A DNA stretch of 64,000 nt from positions 48,853,064-48,917,063 of the forward strand of contig CM022665.1 in NCBI GenBank assembly GCA_012295275.1. Direction: 5' to 3'. The notes beneath the pieces are model-generated. The model was not told the origin of the DNA. It searched no databases and worked only from the letters and a program-made list of their open reading frames with translations. A program made the translations under genes and the position numbers. Shown piece after piece: positions 24,790-38,266 of this stretch. Source of the DNA: Chrysomallon squamiferum (Eukaryota > Mollusca > Gastropoda > Neomphalida > Peltospiridae). Positions within the stretch are counted from its first letter, which is position 1, and every line of letters begins with the position of its first letter.

Positions 24790-27700
24790 TTTTTTTTTTT
24801 TATTTTATTTTATTTTATTTTATTTTTTTTTTTTTTTTGACAACTTTTTTTTTTTTAGTTATTTTTTTTTTTTTTTTTTTTTTGACAATCACTGTTTGAT
24901 GGGAGACTGATAACTCAGTTTTATTTTAGAAATACTTACAAGTCCTGTGTCTAGACGCTGGTGTTGCACTGACTCTTCCTGCTGAGGATCACTGGTTTGA
25001 TGTGAGACTGACACAGCTGTATTTTGTGTAAGTGTGTTTTATTTTAGAAATAACACAGCTGTATTTTGTCCTGCCACTGTCTAGCTGTATTTTGTGTAAG
25101 TGTGACTGACACAGCTGTATTTTGTCCACTTCCTGCTGAGGATAAGTTGTATTTTGTGTAAGTGCCACTGACACAGCTGTATTTTGTGTAAGTGTGACTA
25201 ACACAGCAGTATTTTGTGTAAGTGTGACTAACAGCTGTATTTTGTGTAAGTGCCACTGACACAGCTGTATTTTGTGTAAGTGTGACTAACAGCTGTATTT
25301 TGTGTAAGTGTGACTAACTGCAGTATTTTGTGTGTCACTGACACAGCTGTATTTTATGTAAGTGTCACTGACACAGCTGTATTTTGTGTGAGTGCCACTG
25401 ACACAGCTGTATTTTGTGTGAGTGCCACTGACACAGCTGTATTTTGTGTGAGTGCCACTGACACAACTGTATTTTATGAACATCACTAACAGCTGTATTT
25501 TAAGTAAATGTGACTGTCAGCTGTATTTTGTGTGACTAACACAGCTGTATTTTGAGTAAATGTGATGACAGCTGTATTTTCTGTGAGTGACTAATGGCTG
25601 TGTTTTGTAATGTAACTTATAGCTGTATTTTCTGAATGTGGGACCAACAGTGTATGATGTGTAAATGACTAACAGCTGTATTTTGTAATATAGCTATCAC
25701 TGCTGTATTCTATGAGTTACTGACAGCTGTGTCAATTATAACCGACTCTGTTGTATGACTGTTACAGCTGTATTTTGAGTAATCACGCTAATTCAGTGTA
25801 GTTTAAATTATAATTATTGTGAAATTGATTATATATTATTACTGGTAAATAAAGCCTTTGCCTTGAATGATACATATTATTAGAAAATTTTATAATTTTC
25901 ATGTCAGCAAATTTGTCAAAATGTGTCATTGCTTAACTCGTTATTTTTTGTTGTTTTTTGTAGAACATCTAAATATGATAGTGAGAAAGAGTTAGACAGA
26001 ATTTTTGAAGATTTACGAAAAATTCAGAATGCAGGTGAGATAGAAAAAAAGAAAAATAGAAAGAAAAAAAAATGAAAAAGGATAAAATTATTGACTTAAT
26101 TATTGGAAGTCTTTAGTCTATAGCTGACTATGATAAAGAGTTGTTTCCCTTGTCTCATTGTGTTTTATTATTAATGTGGCATGCAAGTAGATCAGAGTTT
26201 ACAAAACTTTTTAAATTTTGTTCTAGATGTTTGTCCCCGGACACTGACAGTGCTAGGCAGGAGTGTGCACCTGTCTAAAACTTGTGGAAGAATTCTAGAT
26301 TGTTCCTTTGATGATTTATGTTCACGGGTAGGTAACTTCAGAGTCACTCAATCTGAATCATATTAGCATAATTTTATACTGATGCTTTTGTTTTTTGTTA
26401 GTTTGTTAGTTGTTGTTTTCTTTTTTTTGTTTATTTGTTGGTTTTTTTTTCTTTTTTTTATTTATTTTTTAATTTATGAATTTTTTATTTTTTATTTTTT
26501 TTATCTACTTTGATGTTGCTAATTGCTAGAATAACATAGCATTACCACAAAAAATGTTAATTATTTCAACATATCAAAAACATGATTTTAAAACCTTAAT
26601 ATATTAGTATATTAAATCAAAGGTTATCAAAATAATACAAAAATTGATAAAATAATAATTTATAAATAAAATGAAAAATAATAAAAAGTCAGCTGATGTC
26701 AATGCTTCATACAAAAATAACAGAGATATTTACAAGAAATTGATTTTTATTTTTTTATTTTTTTTTGTCAATGTTTTCTCAGCCAGTTGGAGCTGTAGAT
26801 TACCTTGAGATCAGCAGCCACTTTGATGTCCTCATCCTGAGAAACATCCCTCGAATGAGTCTGAAAAACAAAATGGAGGCTCGAAGATTTGTTATACTGA
26901 TAGATACTCTTTACGATAACAAGGTTCATAATTTATCTTTCCTTTATCATAAACAGTTATTTCAATTTGCTGGGGTGGGGTTTCTTTTTATAGCATGTTC
27001 ATGATAAGCCTTGAAAATAAACACTATTAATGCCAGTGTTTTGTGAATAGAAACTTTCCCTCAACCCTTACTCTTGAGAAAAGTGTTAGTTAACTGATCT
27101 GTACATCAGTTTTTCAATTGCGCTGATAATCTTGTTGATTCATAATTGGTCCATATTTAGTATCAGTTGTGGTACTCACACTTTTCTGTTCAGTATATTT
27201 TCAAACATGCTGGGATTAGTTATTTACTTTTCAGTGCTCCCCGTTGAGACCAATTTTCTTTAAAATTAAAATAGATTATCTTTTTTTAATTTTTATTTTT
27301 TTTCATACCAGATTAATGGTATTTGCTAAGCTTGCATATCAGTGACATACATGTAAATTAATAATATTTATTGGCTACATGTAATTGAAAGACTACACAG
27401 ATAATGTTTAATTTGAAAGTTTGAAAGATATTTTGATGTGAGAACACTAAGATTACAAGTGTTTGTTTAAACACAGGTGTACATTTTATTACACAGGTGT
27501 ATATTTTATTACGCAGGTAAAACTTTATTACACAGGTGCACATTTTATTACACAGGTAAAACTTGTGTGTTCATCAGAAGCAGAACCCCAGGAGCTGTTT
27601 TCCACTGGGTCAGTCAGCGCCTACGACTTTGATTCAAACAGAGCTTTGATGGATGACCTTGACATTGAAGCTGTAAGAGCAGTCGTGTTAGGTTAAAATG

Positions 27701-28412
27701 TTCCTAACAGAAGTAACCAGTCGAATACTGAGAACATTATTTACAACTGAATGAAAAACATTTTAAAAAGTGATATTGAAAATTTTTTGGAACTGAATTC
27801 AAAACATTTTAAAAAGGACATTTTGAAAATTATTTGGAACTGAATTCAAAACATTTTAAAAAGTACATTTTAAAAATATTATAGGATTTAATTACATACA
27901 TTTTGATAATGATCTGGAATTGAAGAAAATATTTTTAAAAAGTACAGTTTGAAAATTACTAGTAACTGAATAAAATACATTTTGATAATTATTTGCAATT
28001 GAATTAAATTCATTTTAAAAAGGATTTTTTTATTGAAAATCAATTGTAATTGAATTAAAAACATTTATTTTAAAAAACAGAACTGTTTAACAAGTAAAGC
28101 TTATTGAGGATGTTTTCTTGTAAAAAATCTCTTTCAATCAGCCTTTCAAAGTCAAAAGTTTTGTATAGCTGAATTATACACTCAGAGATTCATTGTCAAG
28201 TGTATGTGGGGGAAGTCAAACTATTATGGAAAGTTAATTAATAATTAAAATAATGAGAGTTTTATTCATTCTGTTTTCAGAATGCAAGTATTTTCACTGG
28301 GGAAGAAGAACTGTTTGCGTTTGAACGGACAATATCTCGCCTGACAGAAATGCAGACAGATGAATATTGGAACATGGAGAGAAAGTTGTCAACAAAACAA
28401 GATGTTTTATGA
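20737..28412 (+). CDS. AFG1L: AFG1-like mitochondrial AAA+ ATPase (AFG1L/LACE1), 5' exon(s) not found
   Basis: Exons: 20737-20972, 21779-21845, 22372-22473, 22860-22990, 23732-23831, 24208-24267, 24930-25027, 25964-26034, 26227-26327, 26783-26923, 27556-27672 and 28281-28412 (stop TGA). All phases agree except into 24930. Visible motifs: Walker A GKVGSGKT across the exon 2/3 junction, [12 protein letters not shown], Walker B with LLCFDEFQ at the end of exon 4, sensor-1 ATSN in exon 5, [14 protein letters not shown] in exon 6, [12 protein letters not shown] in exon 10, and [17 protein letters not shown] in the last exon. Order and spacing match human AFG1L. The family sits in the mitochondrial matrix or inner membrane and helps degrade complex IV subunits and move p53. 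The first exon found starts in mid-codon (phase needs 1 nt), so start codon and targeting sequence are upstream. Three of its introns hold arrays that copy a splice junction and a fourth holds a single 59-bp junction duplication. Confidence 0.95.
21895..21985. repeat. (TC)n followed by (GATA)n in an AFG1L intron
   Basis: About 33 TC units, then about five TAGA/GATA units. Confidence 0.95.
22976..23090. repeat. 59-bp tandem duplication across the AFG1L exon-4 donor
   Basis: TTTGACGAATTTCAG|GTATTT at 22976 (exon end plus donor) recurs at 23035. The copies run on through TTACAGTTAATTAATTTGTG. The second copy is a complete decoy exon end with 5' splice site. Confidence 0.95.
23330..23731. repeat. 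Degenerate array ending in the AFG1L exon-5 acceptor
   Basis: Units of roughly 40-50 bp with TTATTTTAAGGTTAAAGATAT near 23362, 23410, 23553, 23594 and 23634. The real junction, TTGTTTTAAG|GTGACAGATAT, ends at 23731 and looks like the last unit of the array. Confidence 0.65.
24530..24890. repeat. T-rich (TTTTA)n/(TTTAT)n low-complexity tract
   Basis: About 360 bp of almost pure T with periodic A, in the intron before the AFG1L exon at 24930. It is the kind of tract where consensus length is unreliable. Confidence 0.9.
24930..25027 (+). CDS. AFG1L: AFG1L exon 7, with an apparent +1 shift at its start
   Basis: From 24933 the exon reads [10 protein letters not shown] then [10 protein letters not shown] and LYFV, which fits the family. 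It runs in phase into the next exon (GT|A, then [11 protein letters not shown]). The previous exon ends with one base of a codon, so two bases are needed before TAC, but three (AAA) follow the TTTTAG acceptor. The family's DYR-R segment after DAGV is missing or altered. Either a consensus error in the A run or a real lesion would explain this. Confidence 0.6.
25008..25760. repeat. Minisatellite that carries the AFG1L exon-7 donor, 15 or more units
   Basis: Units of about 25-35 bp built on GACACAGCTGTATTTTGT|GTAAGTG, which is the real exon end and donor at 25010-25034. Close copies lie near 25083, 25177, 25233, 25265, 25292, 25376, 25407 and 25438, with decayed ones to about 25760. The acceptor-like TTTTATTTTAGAAATA before the exon (24920-24934) recurs at about 25037. 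Confidence 0.92.
27471..27560. repeat. 20-bp tandem array across the AFG1L exon-11 acceptor
   Basis: Five CACAG|GT acceptor-like sites end at 27476, 27496, 27516, 27535 and 27555, the last being the real one. The exon start GTAAAACTT is also copied after 27516. Confidence 0.9.
27735..28075. repeat. Degenerate about 50-bp array in the last AFG1L intron
   Basis: Units with AACTGAATTCAAAACATTTT and AAAAAGTACATTTTGAAAAT. It does not include a splice junction. Confidence 0.7.
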
Positions 28413-29761
28413 TTAGACTCAACTTTAGGAGGCCCGTAAAATATATTTGTTTATAATTAATTTTGTTAAACTTTTATTAGATTTATTGTTCCATAAGTTA
28501 CTCAGGGAATTTTTTTTTAATTACATTTTTAGTTAAAAATAAGTAGAAATTGATGTTTCTTTTACAAATCAAAAAGTAAAAGTGTAATGAGAGGGTGATC
28601 TTGTATGTGTGTTTGATTATTAAAAATAATAATAATAACAACGAAAACAACAAAATAAACAAAAAAAATCCAGCAGTTTTTTTGGTTGGTTGGTTGGTTG
28701 TTTGTTTTTGTTTTCAATTTGTTGGTATTGTCTTGTTATGTAAACAAGAAAAACAGTAAAACTATTGATTTTCTCAACTGTCTCATTTTATCTCAACTGA
28801 AATGACTTTCCTTACCATATTTACAAATTTGGTTAAATAAGGAAAACTTAAAAGTGAGTTATTTTGTTGCATTTTTCTTTTGGTAAATTGACAATTACTA
28901 AAACTAAGAACTAGTCAAAAGGTTTTACAGTTTACAATATCATAATTATTTGATTAAACTTGCATTTGATTCTCTCACTTGATCTTTAGTGGTATAAATG
29001 TGGTAAAACAATTTGAAGCATTTTCAACATTTCTGTCTCGGAATATTTTAGAAAATTATTCACACTGAAAGATGTGAGAAAAAAACAACAAAAACAATGA
29101 TTTATTTTTATCAGTCTGATTAAGAGTATGTGAATTTTACTTAAGAGTTTTAATATGTTTTGTTATGTTTCACAAAGGTGAATATGGAGAGAGATGATAA
29201 TTTTAGCATAAAAATAATAAAACACTTCTTTCCTCATTTTATTTTATCTTATATGCTAGTTAACAGTATAGATTCTCATAGAAATATATACATGGTCACC
29301 AACACACACACACACACACATTCATGCATATATCTATACATTTATTTTTATAGAAACCTCTGTATTTATGTGTACCAAGCCATTTGTGATAATAGATTAC
29401 ATTTATCTTTTGCCAATAAAATACTGTTGATTTTATTTTATGTGGTTTATGTGTTGTTTGTATTCTTATCACTATATATTTTGAAGTGAAAAGCAAAACA
29501 TCATTTAATTTCTTCAGACGAATATAATGAATTGTAAATGTAAATTGTTATTATTTATTTTGTTTTTAAATAATTAATTTATTTATGGGAACTTAATTCG
29601 TTTTCATGTTAGGATTACTTCTTGTAATAGTAGACGTACATATTTTTAATCAGGGCTTGATAAAAAGGTGCCCAAATAAATAACGAATATATATCTTATA
29701 ATAATAATCCAAAATAATTAATTCTCTGATGAACAGGAAATAAATTCTCGTCTAAGCCGAT

Positions 29762-29803
<42 letters not shown>

Positions 29804-29911
29804 TATCAGTGATAATTCGAACCTAAACAGTTACATTAATTGTTGGTCTTACAATTTCATACTAGTTTCTGAAAGTTTCAAATAACGCGGATTACCTGTA
29901 GTGATAGATAG
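28413..29911. other. AFG1L 3' region and spacer to AP4B1
   Basis: AT-rich, no gene seen. Contains AATAAA-like hexamers (for example near 28654 and 29417) and an (AAT)n run at 29764-29803. Confidence 0.5.
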
Positions 29912-29931
29912 TCACGTGATGCATCATGTGA
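29912..29931. promoter_or_regulatory. Near-perfect 20-bp palindrome with E-box, upstream of AP4B1
   Basis: TCACGTGATGCATCATGTGA, ten bases before the AP4B1 ATG. It is an inverted repeat with one mismatched pair around ATGCAT. Its left arm holds CACGTG, the core bound by bHLH-zip factors of the MITF/TFE type. Regulatory use is an inference. Confidence 0.45.
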
Positions 29932-29941
29932 TACGTACAAA

Positions 29942-32185
<2,244 letters not shown>

Positions 32186-32271
32186 CAACATAATTTATTT
32201 CAAATGTTGTTTTATTTATTCTTTTATTACTTTTCTTTTTCTTTTCTTTTTTTTAATTTCTGACTTTTGTC

Positions 32272-32277
32272 AATAAA
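32272..32277 (+). promoter_or_regulatory. Polyadenylation signal AATAAA of AP4B1
   Basis: AATAAA 87 bp after the stop codon, followed by T/G-rich sequence. It supports the early end of the gene. Confidence 0.6.
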
Positions 32278-32732
32278 TTTTATAATTTGAAGTCTGTTTT
32301 AACCGATGGTGGCAGTTTTTGTTTAATTAGTTAAAGTCATTCATATTATGTTTCAGTTATTTTAACCAGTTTTAGCAGTTCACAGTAATATTTGACTAGA
32401 GTATTGCATGGACAGTCCTATTTTATAATTTTATTTTGATTTTTTATGGGTTTTTTTTTTTTAGGTTTTTTTCTTTTTTTGTTTGTATGTTTCTTTCTAT
32501 GTTGTTGGGTTGTTGTTTTTTTTCCCTGGTTTTGTTTGTTTGTTTGTGTTTGTTGTTGTTTTCTTCTTCTTTTTGTTGTTGTTGTTGTTATTGTTGTTCT
32601 GGGGGCTGTTATAAAAGTGAAGGTTTATTTCAGCCAGTTGTTATTGTTACTGTCTCCACATTTTCTTTATTTCAGTTACCTGAAAATTTACACAACTTCA
32701 TTTTCATTTTCATATTTATTTATTTATTTATT

Positions 32733-32782
<50 letters not shown>

Positions 32783-33384
32783 ACAGCTGACACTAATTCT
32801 GCATTTATTTCAGTCAACACTAATAATTCATATTTTATCTGTCATTTACCATCTTCACCTTTAATAAAATATTTTTATTTTTATTTTTATTTACATTTAA
32901 TATAAATTTAAAAAGCAATGATATACAATTAAAATTAAATAAAATAAACATTGGAATCTAATCAACACAGAGATGTGAAGAGATCTGAAATTTTATAAAC
33001 TGTATTTTTTTTTACATGGTAGAAAAATGATTGATTGAGAAACATATTTAAGGCTGTGAAATGAATTTCTAAGAAACAAATATATTTGTATCTGAAAGTG
33101 AAAAACTAGGACTAGGCCTTGGTGATAGAACTAAAAGGCTGGAAGGACTGCAGGTCAGGGGCTCACACAACTAGTATGAAAAATCAAAATGAAAGTGTTA
33201 CGAAAAGAAATATGTTTATCTCAATGGCATGCTTTGTTTCTACTTTGTGTAATTGTTTTTGTTTTTTTAATAATATATTATTAATTTTTTTCTTATTTTT
33301 TTTTCTTATTTTTTATTATTCAATTTTTTATTTATTTATATATTTTTATTTTTTTTTATATTTTATTATTTTTTTTTTTTTTTT

Positions 33385-33435
<51 letters not shown>

Positions 33436-33476
33436 TTTTTTTATTATTATTATTTTTTTTTTTTTTTTTTTTTGCC
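32278..33476. repeat. T-rich low-complexity tracts after AP4B1
   Basis: Includes (TTTA)n/(TTA)n at 32716-32781 and a T/TTA tract at 33360-33476. No ear-domain coding sequence is visible in any frame. The long hydrophobic open frames here are repeat products. Confidence 0.7.
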
Positions 33477-33759
33477 TGCTGTAGGAAACGCTGTCATCTG
33501 ATGTAATAAACATTTTTTAAAATAATAAAAATTTGGTTATGCATCACAATTATAGTGTACATGAATGTATTGGTTTATATAATTTTAAGGGACCTCCAAA
33601 ATGTACCCAGTGGCCCTGAACTCCAACACCAGGCCCAGGATGTAACCTGTGTCATATACATTTCATTATCCATTTTGTATTTATTTTGTTTTAAATATTA
33701 ATTTTAATTTTTTTTTTTTCATATACTTTAACAACTTCAGTATCTGTTCTTTGGATTAT

Positions 33760-34029
33760 ATCATTCTAGTTGTAAGCCCTTCAAAGTTGTATGTATCTTT
33801 AAAATATTCGACCTTCACGTTCGTTAATAACCGCAAGGCAATCGGGAGTCTTCGGATGTTGATTTTCATAGCAGAATCCAATTTACCGAACGCTTTCGAG
33901 TATTGCCGAGCTTGTCAAGTCTTGGTAGCGGTATCGTAGTAAACGAATGAATGAATGAGCACGCGTCGCCTTCAGTTGCCTAATACGGTCTCCGATTACG
34001 ATCCGGCTAGCTTTATTTTGTTGACACAG
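33760..34029 (+). promoter_or_regulatory. CpG-bearing region with candidate 5' non-coding exon
   Basis: A patch clearly less AT-rich than its flanks, with many CpG (for example ACGCGTCGCC and ACGATCCGG). It ends in a strong donor, GACACAG|GTAAGTTG, at 34029/34030. This looks like a transcription start and untranslated first exon, perhaps of GOGAT 10 kb downstream. A second CpG-bearing patch with CACGTG lies at 34326-34480. Confidence 0.3.
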
Positions 34030-34627
34030 GTAAGTTGCCTGTTATCCAAAATCATTGTCTAATTCTGTACTAGCGTATTTCTCTTTCATATCTAATTGAA
34101 TGAATGATCGAAGATTGGTGAAATGTTTACATGAATATTTCTTATTTGTAGAATCGAAGGATCCTTCATTAAAAATGATATTTATAATTTGTTAATTATA
34201 AATTCCGTGCGCTTTTATTGTTTTATTTAATGTCGTTTTAATTTTATTGTTAGTTTATTTATTTATTTTCTTTTTTTAAATATTGTGTCTTCTGTTTTAA
34301 CGATACCAAAGCAAAACATGTAAAGCCGGCAATCAAGGTTGTACCTTGTCATTCAGTGCGCATGCATCGTGCACGTGAGCATGTCTAGCTACAAACCGGA
34401 ACAAAATGAAAAAACACGGCGTTAGTTGAAAATTAAATTACTGACAGAAACGCAGACGACCGATCCCAGTTATGTAGGCTGGAAAATGTTATTGTGAAAT
34501 CGATAAAATGAACAGAGTTGTTTGTTTCAACATGGCTTTATATAACATTAACAGTGACTAAAACGATGGTTTGATATTATTTATAAAATTAATATTTGAA
34601 ATAGCGATTAAAAATTATAGACGTTAG

Positions 34628-34629
<2 letters not shown>

Positions 34630-34692
<63 letters not shown>
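34630..34692. repeat. (TC)n microsatellite
   Basis: Perfect run of about 31 units. Confidence 0.95.
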
Positions 34693-34694
<2 letters not shown>

Positions 34695-35831
34695 GTGTTT
34701 GTAAAAAAAATTGACCTTTTTTACCTTTAAAAATGTTTCTTAGTTTTTGTTTTAATAATACTGAACAAGTTACTAAAATCAACAACAACAACAACAGATT
34801 AACATTAAAACTAGTAAATTTTACCTTTAAGAATGTGTCTTATTAGTTTCAACTTTAATAATACCGAACAAGTTATTAAATAACAACAACAGATTAAAGA
34901 CTATTAAAAATAGAACATAATACCCTTATCAACCCAAGCCAGTGTTATCAGATTTGAAAATGAGGCTCTGTGGTATTTATGATGTAATCTAGTGCTTTTC
35001 ACCTGTGCATTATGTAACAACAAATGGGAACATAGCCTAGCGTTCACACTGACCTTTTGTACCTGTGACACCTGTGCTTTTCTTATTGCTTCATGCAGTC
35101 ACTCAGCCATATCGACATCTAACCTCTTGGTCACAATATACCAAAGCAGGTAGTAGTAGCATTTACTTAAATTAAACTGAACACAAAACTTACTTAAAAT
35201 TAATGAATTTAATTGTGTTTTTTTTATTTTTTTTCATTTTAGAGCATGATGTATTTGAAGGTTACACATAAATATGTTTCATACACACATATCAATCTAT
35301 GCATGCACACACATACTCAAACACACACACACATATACTTAAACACACACACATATTAAAATCCAAAAGCTTGTAGTAACATTTTGAATGTCCTCTATAA
35401 CCAAAGATAACAGATACTCTAATTAACTTTTTGTTTGTTTATGTTCATAATTCATCTATTAGAGTTTTTTTTTGATTTAATAAAAAATTTTAAATTATTT
35501 ATTTTTTAAAGGAGACCAGCATAAAAAAAAAAAAAAAAAACACAAACTGATAACATTTTACTCTTTCTGTTTAAAGACGAAATGATAATTAAACGACAGT
35601 GTGATGAAGCGTGACATTAATTTATTCCCAAGTAAAGAATCGAGATTAAGGCACACATGAGACGCTAGTCTAGTCCTGGCAAAAGATAACCTCATGTAAC
35701 TGCTAGTTCTAACAATACACTGAGTGCACAGGTACTAGACAGGTCACTGTGATACTGATGACAGGTTGCCAGGTCACTAGTTTACTACACTCGGTAAGCT
35801 AGATAAGTGCATGCCTATTTATACTGATAAG

Positions 35832-36305
35832 AGGAAAGATAAAGTAACTATAGTCAAGTCTATATGTATGTGTGTGTGTTTTTAAAAGGAAAGATAAAGT
35901 AACTACAGTCAAGTCTATATGTGTGTGTGTGTGTCTTTAAAAGGAAAGAAAGAAACTACAGTCAAGTCTATATGTGTGTGTGTGTGTCTTTAAAAGGAAA
36001 GATAAAGAAACTACAATCAAGTCTATATGTGTGTGTCTTTAAAAGGAAAGATAAAGTAACTACAGTCAAGTCTATATGTGTGTGTGTGTCTTTAAAAGGC
36101 AAGATAAAGTAACTACAATCAAGTCTGTGTGTGTGTGTGTCTTTAAAAGGAAAGATAAAGTAACTACAATCAAGTCTGTGTGTGTGTCTTTAAAAGGAAA
36201 GATAAAGTAACTACAATCAAGTCTATATGTGTGTGTGTGTCTTTAAAAGGAAAGATAAAGTAAATGCAGTCAAGTCTGTGTGTGTGTGTGTCTTTAAAAG
36301 GCAAG
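35832..36305. repeat. 45-57 bp minisatellite with embedded (GT)n, about ten units
   Basis: Units carry AAAAGGAAAGATAAAGTAAC, TACAGTCAAGTCTATATG and a GT run of variable length. Confidence 0.92.
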
Positions 36306-36839
36306 ATATACAGAAAATAGAAACAAGTCTATATATGTATTATGTGTGGGTGGGTGTAAATATATATGTGTGTTGATGTGATTCAGTTGTATATATCTGT
36401 ATAAATAGTTGTATTTGATCATATATATGTGTAAAACTAATATCGTACAATCATGTCTAATAGTATGTAAATAGTTAAATATGATTAAGAATAACTGTAT
36501 AAATTTAATAACATTTCCTATGATCAATTATGTGTGTCAGATAACAGCATTTAGTCATCATATATGTTAATGTAAATAATTATATATATAATGAAGTGTG
36601 CATAGGCCTGTGTATAAATATAATAATATCATTTGATAATTAAGTATTTATATATGAAATAAATAAAATACTAAAAACATAAAACAAATACTTACAAATA
36701 AGACGTCCAACATCTATAAACACAATGATGATGTTGAACGTGCTGTTTGTTAGTAATGTTGAATAGAAATCTATTGACAGTGTCACTAGCAGATATATAC
36801 TTGACTGCATATAACTATTAGTATAAATGTGCACACATA

Positions 36840-36840
<1 letters not shown>

Positions 36841-36888
<48 letters not shown>

Positions 36889-36925
36889 ATGTATATCACT
36901 ACTATATCTATACTTGATTACCACT

Positions 36926-36969
<44 letters not shown>

Positions 36970-37004
36970 AGATGTATATCACTACTATATACTTGATTAC
37001 CACT

Positions 37005-37083
<79 letters not shown>
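36841..37083. repeat. Three (AC)n tracts in a higher-order repeat
   Basis: AC runs at about 36841-36885, 36930-36965 and 37010-37082, each preceded by the same spacer (GATGTATATCACTACTATAT, CTTGATTACCACTAATAAC). The whole spacer-plus-AC block is tandemly repeated. Confidence 0.92.
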
Positions 37084-37088
<5 letters not shown>

Positions 37089-37174
37089 GAGTACACAAGT
37101 GATGCTATTATTATTATTTTTCAAGCACTCTGTATTTGTAAGAGACAACTGGTATGTGCACACAATGGAGATAC

Positions 37175-37244
37175 TTGTAATGTAAAATGTTTCCTTCCAA
37201 ATGTAACAAGCTCATCTCGTTCACTGGCGTAAAGCACAGAGTCG
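37175..37244 (-). CDS. Unassigned candidate exon (70 nt), weak WD/EML-like look
   Basis: Read on the minus strand, TTAAACAG| precedes 70 open nt and |GTATCT follows. The peptide contains ERDELVTFGRKHFTLQ, which resembles the VTCGKKHxxFW signature of EML/HELP-type WD repeats, but it is too short to assign. No partner exons were recognised nearby. It may be chance. Confidence 0.2.
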
Positions 37245-37666
37245 CTGTTTAATGGTTTTTTAAACAGCAAAATCCATTTGAGAAAACACAACTAATAATA
37301 CATGTAATCTGTAGTCTGGAGAGCTCACTGTAATATGACGGTTAAGAGTAATGTTAAGTTTGTGGATGCTTTGTTAATTTGGGGTTTACAAATAACAAAA
37401 GCTAAATATATCTCCTGTTAATTGCATTCGCTGGTAGGAGATGATATTTTACAAAAAAAGAAAAAAAAAAAGATGATGATGATGATGATGTGGATGGTAA
37501 CTGAGTCTCTTCTGCTGTGAAGTTTGTGATGGATTCTGGAGTCTGGGAGAAGAGAGTGAGAACAAGTGTGAGAAAAACATTTAACAGTACAACGTGAAAT
37601 ACTAGCTCACTGACAAATTTAACTCTTTAGGCATAGCTTGTGTACACACACACACATTGATAGGTA

Positions 37667-38244
<578 letters not shown>

Positions 38245-38266
38245 GTATATATGTATATGTATATAT

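Noticed and set aside
25000-25490. Minus-strand open frames with TKYSCVS units
   Set aside because: Antisense of the AFG1L exon-7 donor array.
32436-33939. A possible AP4B1 ear exon downstream
   Set aside because: Only low-complexity hydrophobic frames and a CpG patch are present; nothing resembles a beta-appendage.
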